A DNA stretch of 62,928 bases from Ruminococcus flavefaciens. GTDB lineage: Bacteria; Bacillota; Clostridia; Oscillospirales; Ruminococcaceae. A program made the translations under genes and the position numbers. The DNA lies in contig NZ_FNWV01000015.1 of the NCBI RefSeq assembly GCF_900108555.1, positions 1 through 62,928 on the forward strand, given 5' to 3'. The stretch's first letter is position 1. Each line of letters begins with the position of its first letter. Under the pieces are notes generated by a model. The model ran no database searches. It was not told the origin of the DNA and saw nothing but the letters and a program-made list of their open reading frames with translations. Below, one piece after another: positions 8,071 through 17,067 of the stretch.

Positions 8071-9135
8071 ATGCTCTCGTTTATAACAGAAAAACAATCC
8101 AGCTGGGACAGGCTAAAAGCTGAAAAACGTCCTATTTTTATCTACGGAATGGGAGACGGTGCATTAAAGATAATGTCTGTTTTCCGTGAAAAGAATATAA
8201 CTGTAGCAGGTATCTTTGCAAGTGATGATTTTGTACGCGGACATTCTTTCGAGGGTTACAGAGTCCATAAGCTTTCTGAAATAGAAGAAGCTGTCGAAGA
8301 TTTCGTTGTTGTGCTTGCTTTTGCAGCAGGTTATCAGGAAATAGTTGATAAGATACACATGATAGCTTCAAAGCATACCCTTTATGTTCCTGATGTACCT
8401 GTCGTTGGCAGGGGACTCTTTACCTATGAATACTGTATGGAAAATGCTGATAAGATACAGCAGGTATATGACAGCCTTGCAGACGATTATTCAAGAAAAG
8501 TATATGCTAATATAATTAACTTCAAGATAAGCGGAAAAATCGAATATCTATCAGCTGTTACTTCTTCAAAAGCTGAGATATACAAGAAGATCATTAAGCC
8601 AAATCTTAATGAAGTTTATGTTGATCTCGGTGCATATAACGGAGATACAATAAAAGAACTCCTTGAGTTCACTCATGGTAAATATGTTTCAATATATGCG
8701 CTTGAGCCTGACAAAAAGAACTTCAAGAAGCTTGCAAAATTTGTTGACGGTATGCCTCATGTTTTCGCTTTTAATTCAGCTGCATGGTGCATAGATACAG
8801 AGCTTCCGTTCGCCGCTAAAGCAGGAAGACAGTCTGCTATCACTGCGGGTTCGGAGAATATGGTAGGTGCACTTTCTGTTGACAGTGTACTCGGTAAAAA
8901 GCCTGCGACTATTATAAAAATGGACGTTGAAGGTTTTGAGCGTGAAGCTATATGGGGAGCTGCATTAACTATTTCTCATTATGCCCCCAAAATGATGGTA
9001 TCTCTTTATCATAGAAACGAAGATATATTTGAGCTCCCATTACTTATAAAGAAGCTTAATCCTTCTTATAAGCTGTATATCAGACATCAGCTGTATATAC
9101 CTGCATGGGAAACAAATCTTTACGCAACAGTATAA
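8071..9135 (+). CDS. FkbM-family SAM-dependent methyltransferase
   Basis: 354 residues from ATG 8071, with AGAGGTG as ribosome-binding site; the in-frame GTG at 8059 sits inside that site. The N-terminal third contains IFIYGMGDGALKIM, a nucleotide-binding-like fold with a glycine motif common in these two-domain proteins. The methyltransferase core has VYVDLGAYNGDT (SAM motif I), an acidic YALEPD (motif II) and IIKMDVEGFE, the FkbM signature. FkbM enzymes O-methylate sugars or polyketides; the substrate here is unknown and there is no glycan cluster next to it. Confidence 0.85.
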   Translation: MLSFITEKQSSWDRLKAEKRPIFIYGMGDGALKIMSVFREKNITVAGIFASDDFVRGHSFEGYRVHKLSEIEEAVEDFVVVLAFAAGYQEIVDKIHMIASKHTLYVPDVPVVGRGLFTYEYCMENADKIQQVYDSLADDYSRKVYANIINFKISGKIEYLSAVTSSKAEIYKKIIKPNLNEVYVDLGAYNGDTIKELLEFTHGKYVSIYALEPDKKNFKKLAKFVDGMPHVFAFNSAAWCIDTELPFAAKAGRQSAITAGSENMVGALSVDSVLGKKPATIIKMDVEGFEREAIWGAALTISHYAPKMMVSLYHRNEDIFELPLLIKKLNPSYKLYIRHQLYIPAWETNLYATV

Positions 9136-9141
9136 AATAAT

Positions 9142-9172
9142 AAGCGATAGACCTATGTGCCTATCGCTTTTG
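9142..9172 (+). terminator. terminator after FkbM gene
   Basis: Arms AAGCGATAG / CTATCGCTT with a 10-nt loop and a T-rich tail, 6 bp after the stop. Confidence 0.85.
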
Positions 9173-9194
9173 TTATTGACACAGGAGAATTTTT

Positions 9195-9773
9195 ATGAAT
9201 GTAAATGATTATCTTAAAATTATTCATACAGCCGAAAGGCTGAAAGATACTTTAAGACATTGTACAACATCAAAAAGGAGAACAGAAAGCGTTGCGGAAC
9301 ACAGCTGGAGAATAGCACTCATGGCGATGCTTTTGAAACATGAATTCACTGATGTTGATATTGAAAAAGTTATTAAAATGTGCCTTATACACGATATGGG
9401 GGAGTGCTTTACAGGTGATATCCCTACATTTATCAAGTCTGATAATGACAGAAGGATCGAAGATACGCTTTTGTATAAATGGATAGAAACTCTTCCTGAG
9501 AATATATCAAAGGATTTTACAGCATTATTCGATGAAATGAATGATCAGAAAACGAAAGAAGCCAAGCTCTTTAAATCGCTCGATAAACTTGAAGCTCTGA
9601 TACAGCATAATGAATCTCCAATAGATACGTGGTCAGAAAATGAATATGAATTAAACAAAACCTACGCTTTTGAAACAGTTGCATTTTCAGAATGGCTTAC
9701 GGAACTGAGAAAGGAAATACTTGATGAAACTCTTGATAAAATTGAACGTGAAAAGAACGATGGAATAATGTAA
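9195..9773 (+). CDS. HD-domain phosphohydrolase (YfbR/HDDC2-like)
   Basis: 192 residues. The metal-binding HD pattern is visible: His in SVAEHSWRIA (about 34), His-Asp in CLIHDMGE (about 64) and a distal Asp in KLFKSLDKLEAL (about 127). The order and the EHSWR and IHDMGE boxes match the YfbR/HDDC2 5'-nucleotidase-like family, which dephosphorylates deoxynucleoside monophosphates. A strong AGGAGA site precedes ATG 9195. It is convergent with pyrB and shares a bidirectional terminator with it. Confidence 0.85.
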   Translation: MNVNDYLKIIHTAERLKDTLRHCTTSKRRTESVAEHSWRIALMAMLLKHEFTDVDIEKVIKMCLIHDMGECFTGDIPTFIKSDNDRRIEDTLLYKWIETLPENISKDFTALFDEMNDQKTKEAKLFKSLDKLEALIQHNESPIDTWSENEYELNKTYAFETVAFSEWLTELRKEILDETLDKIEREKNDGIM

Positions 9774-9775
9774 AA

Positions 9776-9805
9776 AAATCCGTACAGCATAAACTGTACG
9801 GATTT
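9776..9805. terminator. bidirectional terminator between HD gene and pyrB
   Basis: Twelve-bp perfect arms AAATCCGTACAG / CTGTACGGATTT around a 6-nt loop, with A-run upstream and T-rich sequence downstream, between two convergent genes. Confidence 0.88.
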
Positions 9806-9809
9806 AATG

Positions 9810-10892
9810 TTATATAAGCTTTCTTTCGTCGCAGTATTCACATTCGAGGAGAGTTTCGTCTCGGCTTGCACGGAAACTCTTAGGAAGATATTCCTCATGG
9901 TTAGTGATGCACTTAGGATTTGAACATTTTACGCCTGCAAATATCTTGCCTTTAAGTGTTTCAGACTGCTTTTTCTCTTTAAGAATAGTCATTATAAGAG
10001 CCATTCTTACATACATACCGTATTTAGCCTGTTTAAAGTACATTGCACGGGCATCTTCATCAACTTCAACTGTAATTTCATCAACACGAGGAAGGGGATG
10101 CATAACGATCATTTCATTTCTTGCAAGCAGCATCTTTTTCCTGTCAAGCACATAGGTATTTTTCTGAGCAAGATACTCTTCTCTGCTTGCGAAACGCTCC
10201 TGCTGTATACGAGTCATATAAAGAACATCAAGTTTGCCGATAGCGTCCTCAAGAGTGTTTATTTCTTCATATGTACTTCCGTTAGCCTTGATTATATCCT
10301 TTATATATGCCGGCATTCCCAGTTCATTAGTTGAAATGAACACAAATTTGTTATCAGGGAACATACTCAATGCCTTACAAAGAGAATGAACAGTTCTGCC
10401 GTTGAGAAGATCACCGCACATACCGATAGTAAGTCCTGAAAGAGTTTTCTTTTCAATCTTTAATGTAAGAAGATCGGTGAGAGTCTGAGTAGGGTGGAGG
10501 TGTCCGCCGTCACCGGCATTGATAACGGAACAATCAGCAGTAAGTGAAGCAGCTTTAGCTGCACCGGCAATAGGATGACGAATAACAAGTACATCGGCAT
10601 AATTGCTGACGATCTTAGTTGTATCCTTGATAGTCTCACCCTTTGAAACTGATGAATTAGCAGGATTATCAAAACCGATTATCTGTCCGCCGAGTCTTAT
10701 CATAGCTGTCTGGAATGACATCTGTGTTCTTGTGGAGGGCTCATAAAACAATGTTGCCATTATTTTGCCGTCACATACGTGAGCAAATTTTTCAGGAGCA
10801 TTGTATATCTCTTCTCCGAGCTCTACCACCTTTTTCCACCAGGATACAGGATAATCGTTAAGATCAATAAGATGCTGATATTCCGATAACAT
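9810..10892 (-). CDS. pyrB: aspartate carbamoyltransferase with fused PyrI-type zinc domain
   Basis: 360 residues. Residues 1-305 are the catalytic chain that joins carbamoyl phosphate to aspartate in pyrimidine synthesis: the carbamoyl-phosphate loop STRT is at 53-56 and MHPLPRVDEI is the conserved distal motif. The last 45 residues form a four-cysteine site, Cys323-x4-Cys328-x22-Cys351-x2-Cys354, almost identical in spacing to the zinc domain of the regulatory chain PyrI. The allosteric nucleotide-binding domain of PyrI is absent, so this is a short fusion and not a full PyrBI. SD CGGAGG precedes the ATG. The downstream neighbour on the strand is a terminator; upstream is an HD protein 21 bp away. 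Confidence 0.93.
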   Translation of the reverse strand: MLSEYQHLIDLNDYPVSWWKKVVELGEEIYNAPEKFAHVCDGKIMATLFYEPSTRTQMSFQTAMIRLGGQIIGFDNPANSSVSKGETIKDTTKIVSNYADVLVIRHPIAGAAKAASLTADCSVINAGDGGHLHPTQTLTDLLTLKIEKKTLSGLTIGMCGDLLNGRTVHSLCKALSMFPDNKFVFISTNELGMPAYIKDIIKANGSTYEEINTLEDAIGKLDVLYMTRIQQERFASREEYLAQKNTYVLDRKKMLLARNEMIVMHPLPRVDEITVEVDEDARAMYFKQAKYGMYVRMALIMTILKEKKQSETLKGKIFAGVKCSNPKCITNHEEYLPKSFRASRDETLLECEYCDERKLI

Positions 10893-10913
10893 ATTAAAAC
10901 CTCCGTTATATTA

Positions 10914-11582
10914 TTACAGTATTTTGCTGCCATTTATTATCATTTCAAACTGTACACCGAGGAACTTCGACGCTCTTCTGCACAGCAGCATACGCTCCAT
11001 AAATATCTCAAAATACTCAAGAACAGATGATATTTCCGTATCTATTTGCAGTTCAAGAATAATAGATGTTTTACTGTCGTTAAAAACTACCTTTGAGTTT
11101 TCAACAGCATAGTTCACACGGTCATGGATATCAAATGTAAGAAGATCGTGATTACGCACTCTGCTTCTTCTTACATCTGTTTTATCTCCGATTATCATAG
11201 CCGCAGAAATAGCATCGAGCGGCTGGCCTGTTCCTTCATCATGATTGCCTATGGCAGAGATGATAGAGCATATTTCATCGGCAGGCATACTGAGGTTATC
11301 AAGGAGTCTGAAAGCCATTACAGCTCCGCTCTGTGCATGATCGACTCTGTTGATAACATTGCCGATATCATGCATGATAGAAGCTATTCGAGCAAGCTCA
11401 ACTGTTCTTTCGTCGTATCCAAGTGTTTCAAGGATATAAGCGGAAGTATGAGCAACTCGTTCAACGTGCGGAAAGGAATGTTCCGTATAGCCGAGAGCTT
11501 CAAGAGCTTTGTCCGCACGCCTGATATACTCCATAATATCAGGATTTTGTTTTATATACTTATAAGTAACGATACTTGGCAT
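10914..11582 (-). CDS. HD-domain phosphohydrolase
   Basis: 222 residues with the HD metal motif: HSFPHVERVA (about 37-46), IMHDIGNVI with the His-Asp pair (about 90) and a later NHDEGTG. The layout fits predicted HD-superfamily phosphohydrolases, many acting on nucleotides or (p)ppGpp. SD AAGGTG precedes ATG 11582. Its ATG lies 15 bp after the asnB stop and pyrB follows 21 bp after its own stop, so asnB, this gene and pyrB may be one minus-strand transcript. Substrate not predictable. Confidence 0.82.
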   Translation of the reverse strand: MPSIVTYKYIKQNPDIMEYIRRADKALEALGYTEHSFPHVERVAHTSAYILETLGYDERTVELARIASIMHDIGNVINRVDHAQSGAVMAFRLLDNLSMPADEICSIISAIGNHDEGTGQPLDAISAAMIIGDKTDVRRSRVRNHDLLTFDIHDRVNYAVENSKVVFNDSKTSIILELQIDTEISSVLEYFEIFMERMLLCRRASKFLGVQFEMIINGSKIL

Positions 11583-11597
11583 ATTTTCACCTTAAAA

Positions 11598-13469
11598 TCA
11601 ATATTTTCCGTCATTCTCAAAGTAGACTTTATACCATACAAGGAAAATGAATACAGTCCAGATTTTACGGCTGTTATCAGCTTTTCCCTCACGGTGATCG
11701 TCAAGAAGCCTGAGCAGGGGAGCGGTATTGAAAAACTCCTTTGCACTCTCGCTTTCAAATGTATTTTTTACTCTTTCATAGTATTTGTCCTCTTTGAGCC
11801 ACACTCTTATCGGAACAGGGAAGCCCAGCTTCTTTTTTGCAGCAGTTTTTGCTGTCTGCTCAGGGGTATCTTTTTTAGCAGCAAGACGCATTGCGTATTT
11901 TGTAATATATTTGGTCTCATCTGTACCTTTATCATGAGTTACACGATATTTTGTAGGTATTTTTTCAGCGAGAGCCAATACTTCCTTATCAAGGAAAGGT
12001 ACTCTGAGCTCCAGAGAATTTGCCATACTCATTTTATCAGCTTTAAGAAGTATGTCTCCAGCCATCCACATATGCAGATCAAGATACTGCATCTTAGTAA
12101 CATCATCTTTATTTCTGACATTATCGTAAAAAGGCTTTGTGATAACAGTCGGGTCGGGGGCAGAGGTCGATATCTTCAAAAGTTCTTTTCTGTCCTTAGG
12201 AGTAAACATATAAGCATTGCCGATAAAGCGTTCTTCAACGTCTTTGCCTTTACGAACAAAGAAATTAACACCGCGTTTTGCAGGAAGTTTTGAAGCAACG
12301 CTGCCAATACCGCGCTTTATAAAACGAGGAAGCTTGTCATAAGCTGTACCGTTCGGATCACTGTAAACATTATAGCCGCCGAATATTTCATCGGCACCTT
12401 CGCCTGAAAGAACGACTTTGAGCTTTTCAGAAGCGATATTACATACAAAATAAAGTGCAACAGCAGAAGGATCGGCAAGAGGTTCGTCCATATGATACTG
12501 GATCATTGAAAGACTGTTCCAATACTCTTCAGGTGTTATGACCTTGCTTGTGTTTTCTTTTCCGATAGCCTTTGAGAAGTTCTTAGCCCAGCCTATCTCA
12601 TTATATTTTTCATCAGAACCAAATCCGACAGTAAATGTCTTGTCGACATCAGCTATAGCAGCTACATAGCTTGAATCTACACCGCTGGAAAGGAATGAAC
12701 CGACTTCAACATCGGCGATTTTATGGGCTTCAACAGAGTTATGGAAAGTATCTGATATTCTGTTTACCCAATCGTCAAGAACAGGTTGATCATCAGCATC
12801 AAAACGAACGTCCCAGTAACGCTTTGCGACAAATTTACCGTCCTTGAATTTGAAGAAATGTGCAGGCGGAAGCTTGTAAACATTTTTAAAAAACGTTTCC
12901 GAAGTAGGGGAGTACTGGAAGGTGAGATAATTCTCAAGAGCAGCAGTATTAAGCTCCTTAGTAAATTTAGGGTGATCGAGGAAAGACTTTATTTCTGAAC
13001 CAAACATCAGTGTACCGTTCATATTTGCGTAGTACATCGGTTTTATACCGAAAAAGTCACGCGCACCAAAGAGTTCTTTATTATTTTTGTCCCAAATAAC
13101 AAAGGAAAACATACCTCTTAATCTATTAAGAAGCTTTTCTCCGAATTCTTCATAACCATGCAGTAAGACCTCAGTATCGGTATTTGTACTGAATTTATGA
13201 CCTGCATTTATAAGTTCTTCGCGAATTTCCTTATAATTATATATTTCACCATTAAAAATGATAACGAGTGAATTATCCTCATTAAAAATAGGCTGATCTC
13301 CGCTTGAACTAACGTCGATAATACTAAGTCTGCGGTGACCGAGAGCAATATTATCATCTACGTATTTACCTTCGGCATCAGGACCTCTGTGCTTGATACG
13401 ATCCATCATTTTACCAAGGACTTTATCAGCATTGTCGATATTGTTCGTAAAACCTACGATTCCGCACAT
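11598..13469 (-). CDS. asnB: asparagine synthetase, glutamine-hydrolysing
   Basis: 623 residues. The start is ATG 13469, because glutaminase Cys must be residue 2 (MCGIVGF); an in-frame upstream start would bury it. The N-terminal Ntn glutaminase domain (1-about 210) releases ammonia; the C-terminal synthetase domain has the PP-loop pyrophosphate motif SSGVDSSY and the AsnB-typical LSGEGADEIFGGY. Length is at the long end of bacterial AsnB. It is followed by an HD protein and pyrB, placing three nitrogen/nucleotide-related genes in tandem. Confidence 0.95.
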   Translation of the reverse strand: MCGIVGFTNNIDNADKVLGKMMDRIKHRGPDAEGKYVDDNIALGHRRLSIIDVSSSGDQPIFNEDNSLVIIFNGEIYNYKEIREELINAGHKFSTNTDTEVLLHGYEEFGEKLLNRLRGMFSFVIWDKNNKELFGARDFFGIKPMYYANMNGTLMFGSEIKSFLDHPKFTKELNTAALENYLTFQYSPTSETFFKNVYKLPPAHFFKFKDGKFVAKRYWDVRFDADDQPVLDDWVNRISDTFHNSVEAHKIADVEVGSFLSSGVDSSYVAAIADVDKTFTVGFGSDEKYNEIGWAKNFSKAIGKENTSKVITPEEYWNSLSMIQYHMDEPLADPSAVALYFVCNIASEKLKVVLSGEGADEIFGGYNVYSDPNGTAYDKLPRFIKRGIGSVASKLPAKRGVNFFVRKGKDVEERFIGNAYMFTPKDRKELLKISTSAPDPTVITKPFYDNVRNKDDVTKMQYLDLHMWMAGDILLKADKMSMANSLELRVPFLDKEVLALAEKIPTKYRVTHDKGTDETKYITKYAMRLAAKKDTPEQTAKTAAKKKLGFPVPIRVWLKEDKYYERVKNTFESESAKEFFNTAPLLRLLDDHREGKADNSRKIWTVFIFLVWYKVYFENDGKY

Positions 13470-13555
13470 AAATATGCTACCTCCGAATTTTCCGTGTATT
13501 AAATCTCCCAAAATATTATACTACAAATCAATAGCTTTTGCAACAAAAAAATGAT

Positions 13556-14551
13556 TTATTCTTTATTATCGTCAGAATTATCTGATTTGATTTTGGCAAG
13601 GGGATTGCTTTCTACAGCATTACGAACATTTTCGTCGTTAAGATGAGTATATATCTCCGTAGTGGCAATACTTGAATGTCCGAGAAGTTCTTTTAAGGTA
13701 AGTACGTCTGCATCACCATATTGATACATTAATGTTGCAGCGGTATGACGAAGCTTATGTGTAGTTATACCTTTTCCGTCAAGCTCAGCCTTTTGCAAGG
13801 TTTCTGCAACGATCTGCTGAACACGTCTTTTGGATATCCTTCGCTTTTGATTGCTGATAAAAAGAGCAGGTTCTCCCGAAGCTTCTGGGATATTATTTCT
13901 AACAGCAAGATATTTCTGCAACGCATCAATACAAGCAGGATTAAGGTAGACCATGCGTTCTTTGCTGCGCTTGCCGAGAACTTTTAAGCGATTTTCAGTA
14001 AAATCAATGTCTCGGATATTGATTCCGACCAACTCACTGAGACGCATTCCGCAGTTCAAAAATAATGTGATAATACAATAGTCGCGCTTTGAATCAGCAC
14101 TATCGGCTGTTTCAAGGAGTTTTAAGCTTTCATTCAATGAAAGAAATTTTGGGAGACCTGTTTTTGGTACAGGTACATCAAGATCTTTAGTTGGATCATT
14201 TTCAATTATATGCGCAACTTTTTCGAGATACTTAAAAAAGCTTCTGAGAGATGAAATTTTACGGTAACGTGCGCGGTCTTTGTTATTTCGTTCATCAGAT
14301 GTGTAAAAGATAAAATTATATATATCGGTTATTGATATTTTTCTGATGTCATCTTCGGTCATTTTGCTTATATCAATATCTTCGAGACTTTGACCTGTGT
14401 TATGCTGGCTTTCATATATATAGCGCAAAAAAAGCCGTATATCTGTATAGTATTCTTCAATCGTACGCTGAGCAAGCAGCTTAACGATTTTAACATGGAC
14501 AAGATAATTATTTAAAAATTCGGGATTTGCAGGTGAATTGTAGTTATTCAT
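13556..14551 (-). CDS. Xer-like tyrosine recombinase
   Basis: 331 residues. The core-binding domain occupies about 1-150; the catalytic domain shows Arg in CGMRLSELVG, the H-x-x-R box in THKLRHTAAT, His in LGHSSIATT and Tyr in EIYTHL. These boxes are the XerC/XerD consensus, and the gene sits among housekeeping genes and not beside an att site, so chromosome dimer resolution is likely. Its ATG overlaps the upstream NUDIX stop (ATGA), so the two are translationally coupled. Whether it is the main Xer protein of the genome cannot be told here. Confidence 0.85.
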   Translation of the reverse strand: MNNYNSPANPEFLNNYLVHVKIVKLLAQRTIEEYYTDIRLFLRYIYESQHNTGQSLEDIDISKMTEDDIRKISITDIYNFIFYTSDERNNKDRARYRKISSLRSFFKYLEKVAHIIENDPTKDLDVPVPKTGLPKFLSLNESLKLLETADSADSKRDYCIITLFLNCGMRLSELVGINIRDIDFTENRLKVLGKRSKERMVYLNPACIDALQKYLAVRNNIPEASGEPALFISNQKRRISKRRVQQIVAETLQKAELDGKGITTHKLRHTAATLMYQYGDADVLTLKELLGHSSIATTEIYTHLNDENVRNAVESNPLAKIKSDNSDDNKE

Positions 14552-15063
14552 AATAAACCGTCCTTTATAAGTAATTCAAGAACTTTTGCTTCGCGTTCGA
14601 TCAGCATCGCATCATAGTCGGAATGATCATGTGTTCGATTAATTTTTATAGCTTCATTTGCAGTTACATATCTGAGTTCAAATCCTTCATCTAATTCGTA
14701 TTCATCTAATGATTGAGAATGGATCGAGTTTTCAACATCGCACAGATAATAAAAGTTTTCCTGCTCAAATATTTCATTTTCAGTAAAACGGCTTTTTTGA
14801 ATTCGTAATACAGAACCATAATCGTGTATAGAGTCTGTCAAAACGCGTAGTCCTGTTTCTTCGGAAATTTCTCTAATAAGTGTATTTACATGATCTTCAT
14901 TATTTTCAATACCGCCGCCGGGAAATTTATAATAGTCATATTTATGGCTATAAACTAATGCGACTTTTTTATCCTTTATTATAATTCCGCGTACAGACGG
15001 ACGCTTGAATCTTGAAAAACTATTGTCATAATCCTTTAAGTCGATTGCAAAAAGACGTTTCAT
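14548..15063 (-). CDS. NUDIX hydrolase
   Basis: 171 residues. The Nudix box GX5EX7REUXEEXGU is complete: it runs from GGGIENNEDH to REISEETGL (about 47-70). Members hydrolyse nucleoside diphosphates linked to another group, often for sanitation or sugar-nucleotide turnover; the substrate is not clear from sequence. ATG 15063 follows AGAGGG. It is the first gene of a coupled pair with the Xer-like recombinase, and its leader carries a 17-bp hairpin. Confidence 0.88.
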   Translation of the reverse strand: MKRLFAIDLKDYDNSFSRFKRPSVRGIIIKDKKVALVYSHKYDYYKFPGGGIENNEDHVNTLIREISEETGLRVLTDSIHDYGSVLRIQKSRFTENEIFEQENFYYLCDVENSIHSQSLDEYELDEGFELRYVTANEAIKINRTHDHSDYDAMLIEREAKVLELLIKDGLL

Positions 15064-15085
15064 AACTTTTCCCTCTTTTTATCAC

Positions 15086-15123
15086 ACAAAGTTTCACCAA
15101 ATTTACATTTGGTGAAACTTTGT
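15086..15123. repeat. 17-bp perfect hairpin in the leader of the NUDIX/Xer transcript
   Basis: Arms 15086-15102 and 15107-15123 pair perfectly around a 4-nt loop. On the minus strand it starts about 13 nt after the predicted transcription start and ends about 10 nt before the ribosome-binding site. On the plus strand it is followed by CTCTTTTTT, so it would also act as a terminator against incoming plus-strand transcription. Confidence 0.8.
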
Positions 15124-15142
15124 CTCTTTTTTCATTATAATG

Positions 15143-15171
15143 ATTATATCACTTCTCTGTGCTATTTGCAA
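15143..15171 (-). promoter_or_regulatory. promoter of NUDIX-Xer
   Basis: On the minus strand TTGCAA (15171-15166), 17 bp, TATAAT (15148-15143). Confidence 0.7.
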
Positions 15172-15210
15172 GTAAATCATACTTCCAATTTATAAAGCAC
15201 TTCTTGACAA

Positions 15211-15247
15211 TGTAGTCGGTAAGCTTGTAGTGGAGTGACCGACTACA
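15211..15247. repeat. inverted repeat with T-tail in the divergent NUDIX/FHA region
   Basis: TGTAGTCGGT (15211-15220) and ACCGACTACA (15238-15247) form perfect 10-bp arms, with TTTTTATTT after the second arm and a TTGACA (15204-15209) just before the first. It could be an operator or a terminator of a very short transcript. Confidence 0.55.
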
Positions 15248-15280
15248 TTTTTATTTACTCATACAATTATATTATACTCA

Positions 15281-15309
15281 TTGCATTTCTGAACTATTTG
15301 TGCTATAAT
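15281..15309 (+). promoter_or_regulatory. promoter of the FHA-FtsW-PBP2 operon
   Basis: TTGCAT (15281-15286), 17 bp, TATAAT (15304-15309), 36 bp before the TTG start at 15345. Confidence 0.7.
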
Positions 15310-15344
15310 TAAACAGTATGTTTAATTATGTTGGAGGTGTTTTT

Positions 15345-15764
15345 TTGAATTCTCTAAATCTTATATTATGTGCCGCAGCTATTGCCGCACTTGATATATG
15401 TATTTTTGTTCTTATTATAACAGCATATTGCGAAAAAAGATCATCAAAGCGAAACTGGCATGAACTTGCACATGACATGGAGCTTGCCGAACAGGATATA
15501 ATATATGATCTCGGCTGTGATGAAGTTCTTATAGGTCGTCATGCTTCGGCAGATATACGATTGCCAGATCTTTCGGTTTCACGTTATCATGCTATGCTGA
15601 CTGTTTCAAATGGTATATGGACCATTAAGGACATTGGCTCAAAATCAGGAGTTTTTGTAAATGGAAATCTGATACACGAAACTATTCTTCATGAAAATGA
15701 CGTAATAAAACTCGGTAATCGTCGCTTGATTTTCAGAAAAAGGAGGCAGGAACGTGTACGCTAA
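15345..15764 (+). CDS. membrane-anchored FHA-domain protein
   Basis: 139 residues from a TTG at 15345, chosen because GGAGG (15333-15337) is correctly spaced; the upstream ATG at 15318 would place that site inside the gene. A signal-anchor helix (about 4-26) is followed by an FHA domain with all key boxes: VLIGRHASADIRL (Gly-Arg), VSRYH (Ser-x-x-His) and the GVFVNG strand. FHA domains bind phosphothreonine. Its stop overlaps the ftsW-like start by 11 bp, so it is coupled to the cell-wall genes; an unlinked Ser/Thr kinase is implied. Confidence 0.88.
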   Translation: MNSLNLILCAAAIAALDICIFVLIITAYCEKRSSKRNWHELAHDMELAEQDIIYDLGCDEVLIGRHASADIRLPDLSVSRYHAMLTVSNGIWTIKDIGSKSGVFVNGNLIHETILHENDVIKLGNRRLIFRKRRQERVR

Positions 15765-17067
15765 TCCCGTTGCATACGTATTTTCATGCATTTTTGTAAT
15801 ATTTGCCCACTCTGCAATGCTTGTCAACATCTGGTTCAACGGTAATTTCTCAGAACCTCGTGATATAGCTATTCTTGGTGCGGCTGTAATAATACTTGAT
15901 ATAGCTTATTTTGTTTTTATTCTGTTTTTTAAACAAATGTCATATGTTCTTGATTTTTTACTTGTACTTATATTAAATATGAGTGTTATTTTTCAATCAT
16001 GTTTCATATGTAAATTCAATTTTAAGCACTATATTACCTGTATTGTCTGTCTTGCAGCAAGTAAGTGCGGATATATCCTTTGTAAAAATCACAAGATCTT
16101 ACAGGACAAAAAGAAATATATATATGGTGGAATAGGTTTTCTGCTTCTGTTAGTACTTGTTGTTTATTTTGCAAAGCATGATATGTGGATACGTATAGGT
16201 TCGTTTACATTACAGCCTTCTGAATTTATCAAGCCTCTTTTTGTGCTTGCCTGTGCTACTTCAATTGCAGACCAGCAAAAAAAGCACAAGATACTCTGCT
16301 TTAGTGTTGTATATGAAAATATCGCACTTTTCGGATTAATGGCGGCTATATGCCTTGTTCAGGTCAAATCGCACGACTACGGCAGCCTTCCTACGTTTAT
16401 AAGCATATACTGCGTAGGTTTCATACTTAGAATATGCTATCCCAAAGCTAAATTCTCAAAAAAGAAGCTGATAGCTGTTATAGCTGTTATTGTTGTATTC
16501 TTGATCATTGGTCTTAAATATGCTCCTGAATATGTCCAGCATCGTCTGCACGTTGATATATGGAGCGATAAAACTGGGGACGGATATCAGCAGTCACAGG
16601 CACTTATTGCTATCGCAAATGGCGGCTGGTTCGGAGTTGGTCCAGGAAAAGGCTTCCTTTCCAATATTTTTGCATATGATAATGATATTGTATTTGCCAC
16701 TGTCAGTGAAGAGTGGGGACTTTTGTATGCACTTATGATGGTACTTACTATAATCATAATTACAGCTATTCCCCTTTTCAATCCGACAAGATCATATTAT
16801 CATGCTACAATGTCGTCTTGTATCTGCGCTGCATTTATAGTACAAATGGCTCTTAATATTTTCGGTTCATGCAATCTTATACCGTTTACAGGTGTTACAA
16901 TACCCTTTATTTCCTCAGGAGGAAGTTCGCTTCTTGTAAGCGGATTTATGACAGGTATGCTAATGGCAGGACAGTCCCCTGTTTTTAATGTAGCAAACAA
17001 TCCAAAGTCAAAATCTAAGCCTAAAAAACAGGAACAAGCTGTTCCCGCATGGAGGTGGAAGGAATGA
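15754..17067 (+). CDS. FtsW/RodA/SpoVE-family peptidoglycan polymerase
   Basis: 437 residues starting at GTG 15754 after AGGAGG. About ten membrane helices. SEDS signatures are present: LQPSEFIKPLFVLA, the periplasmic VGPGKGFLSNIFAYDNDIVF-type loop with the EEWG motif, and IPFTGVTIPFISSGGSS near the C-terminus. SEDS proteins polymerise lipid II with a class B penicillin-binding protein, and one is encoded directly downstream with an ATGA overlap. Division versus elongation cannot be assigned. The C-terminus is a short basic tail. Confidence 0.92.
   Translation: MYANPVAYVFSCIFVIFAHSAMLVNIWFNGNFSEPRDIAILGAAVIILDIAYFVFILFFKQMSYVLDFLLVLILNMSVIFQSCFICKFNFKHYITCIVCLAASKCGYILCKNHKILQDKKKYIYGGIGFLLLLVLVVYFAKHDMWIRIGSFTLQPSEFIKPLFVLACATSIADQQKKHKILCFSVVYENIALFGLMAAICLVQVKSHDYGSLPTFISIYCVGFILRICYPKAKFSKKKLIAVIAVIVVFLIIGLKYAPEYVQHRLHVDIWSDKTGDGYQQSQALIAIANGGWFGVGPGKGFLSNIFAYDNDIVFATVSEEWGLLYALMMVLTIIIITAIPLFNPTRSYYHATMSSCICAAFIVQMALNIFGSCNLIPFTGVTIPFISSGGSSLLVSGFMTGMLMAGQSPVFNVANNPKSKSKPKKQEQAVPAWRWKE

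Noticed and set aside
11124..12293. 389-codon open frame on the plus strand opposite asnB
   Set aside because: It is the antisense shadow of a clear asnB gene, has no ribosome-binding site and no protein-like motifs.
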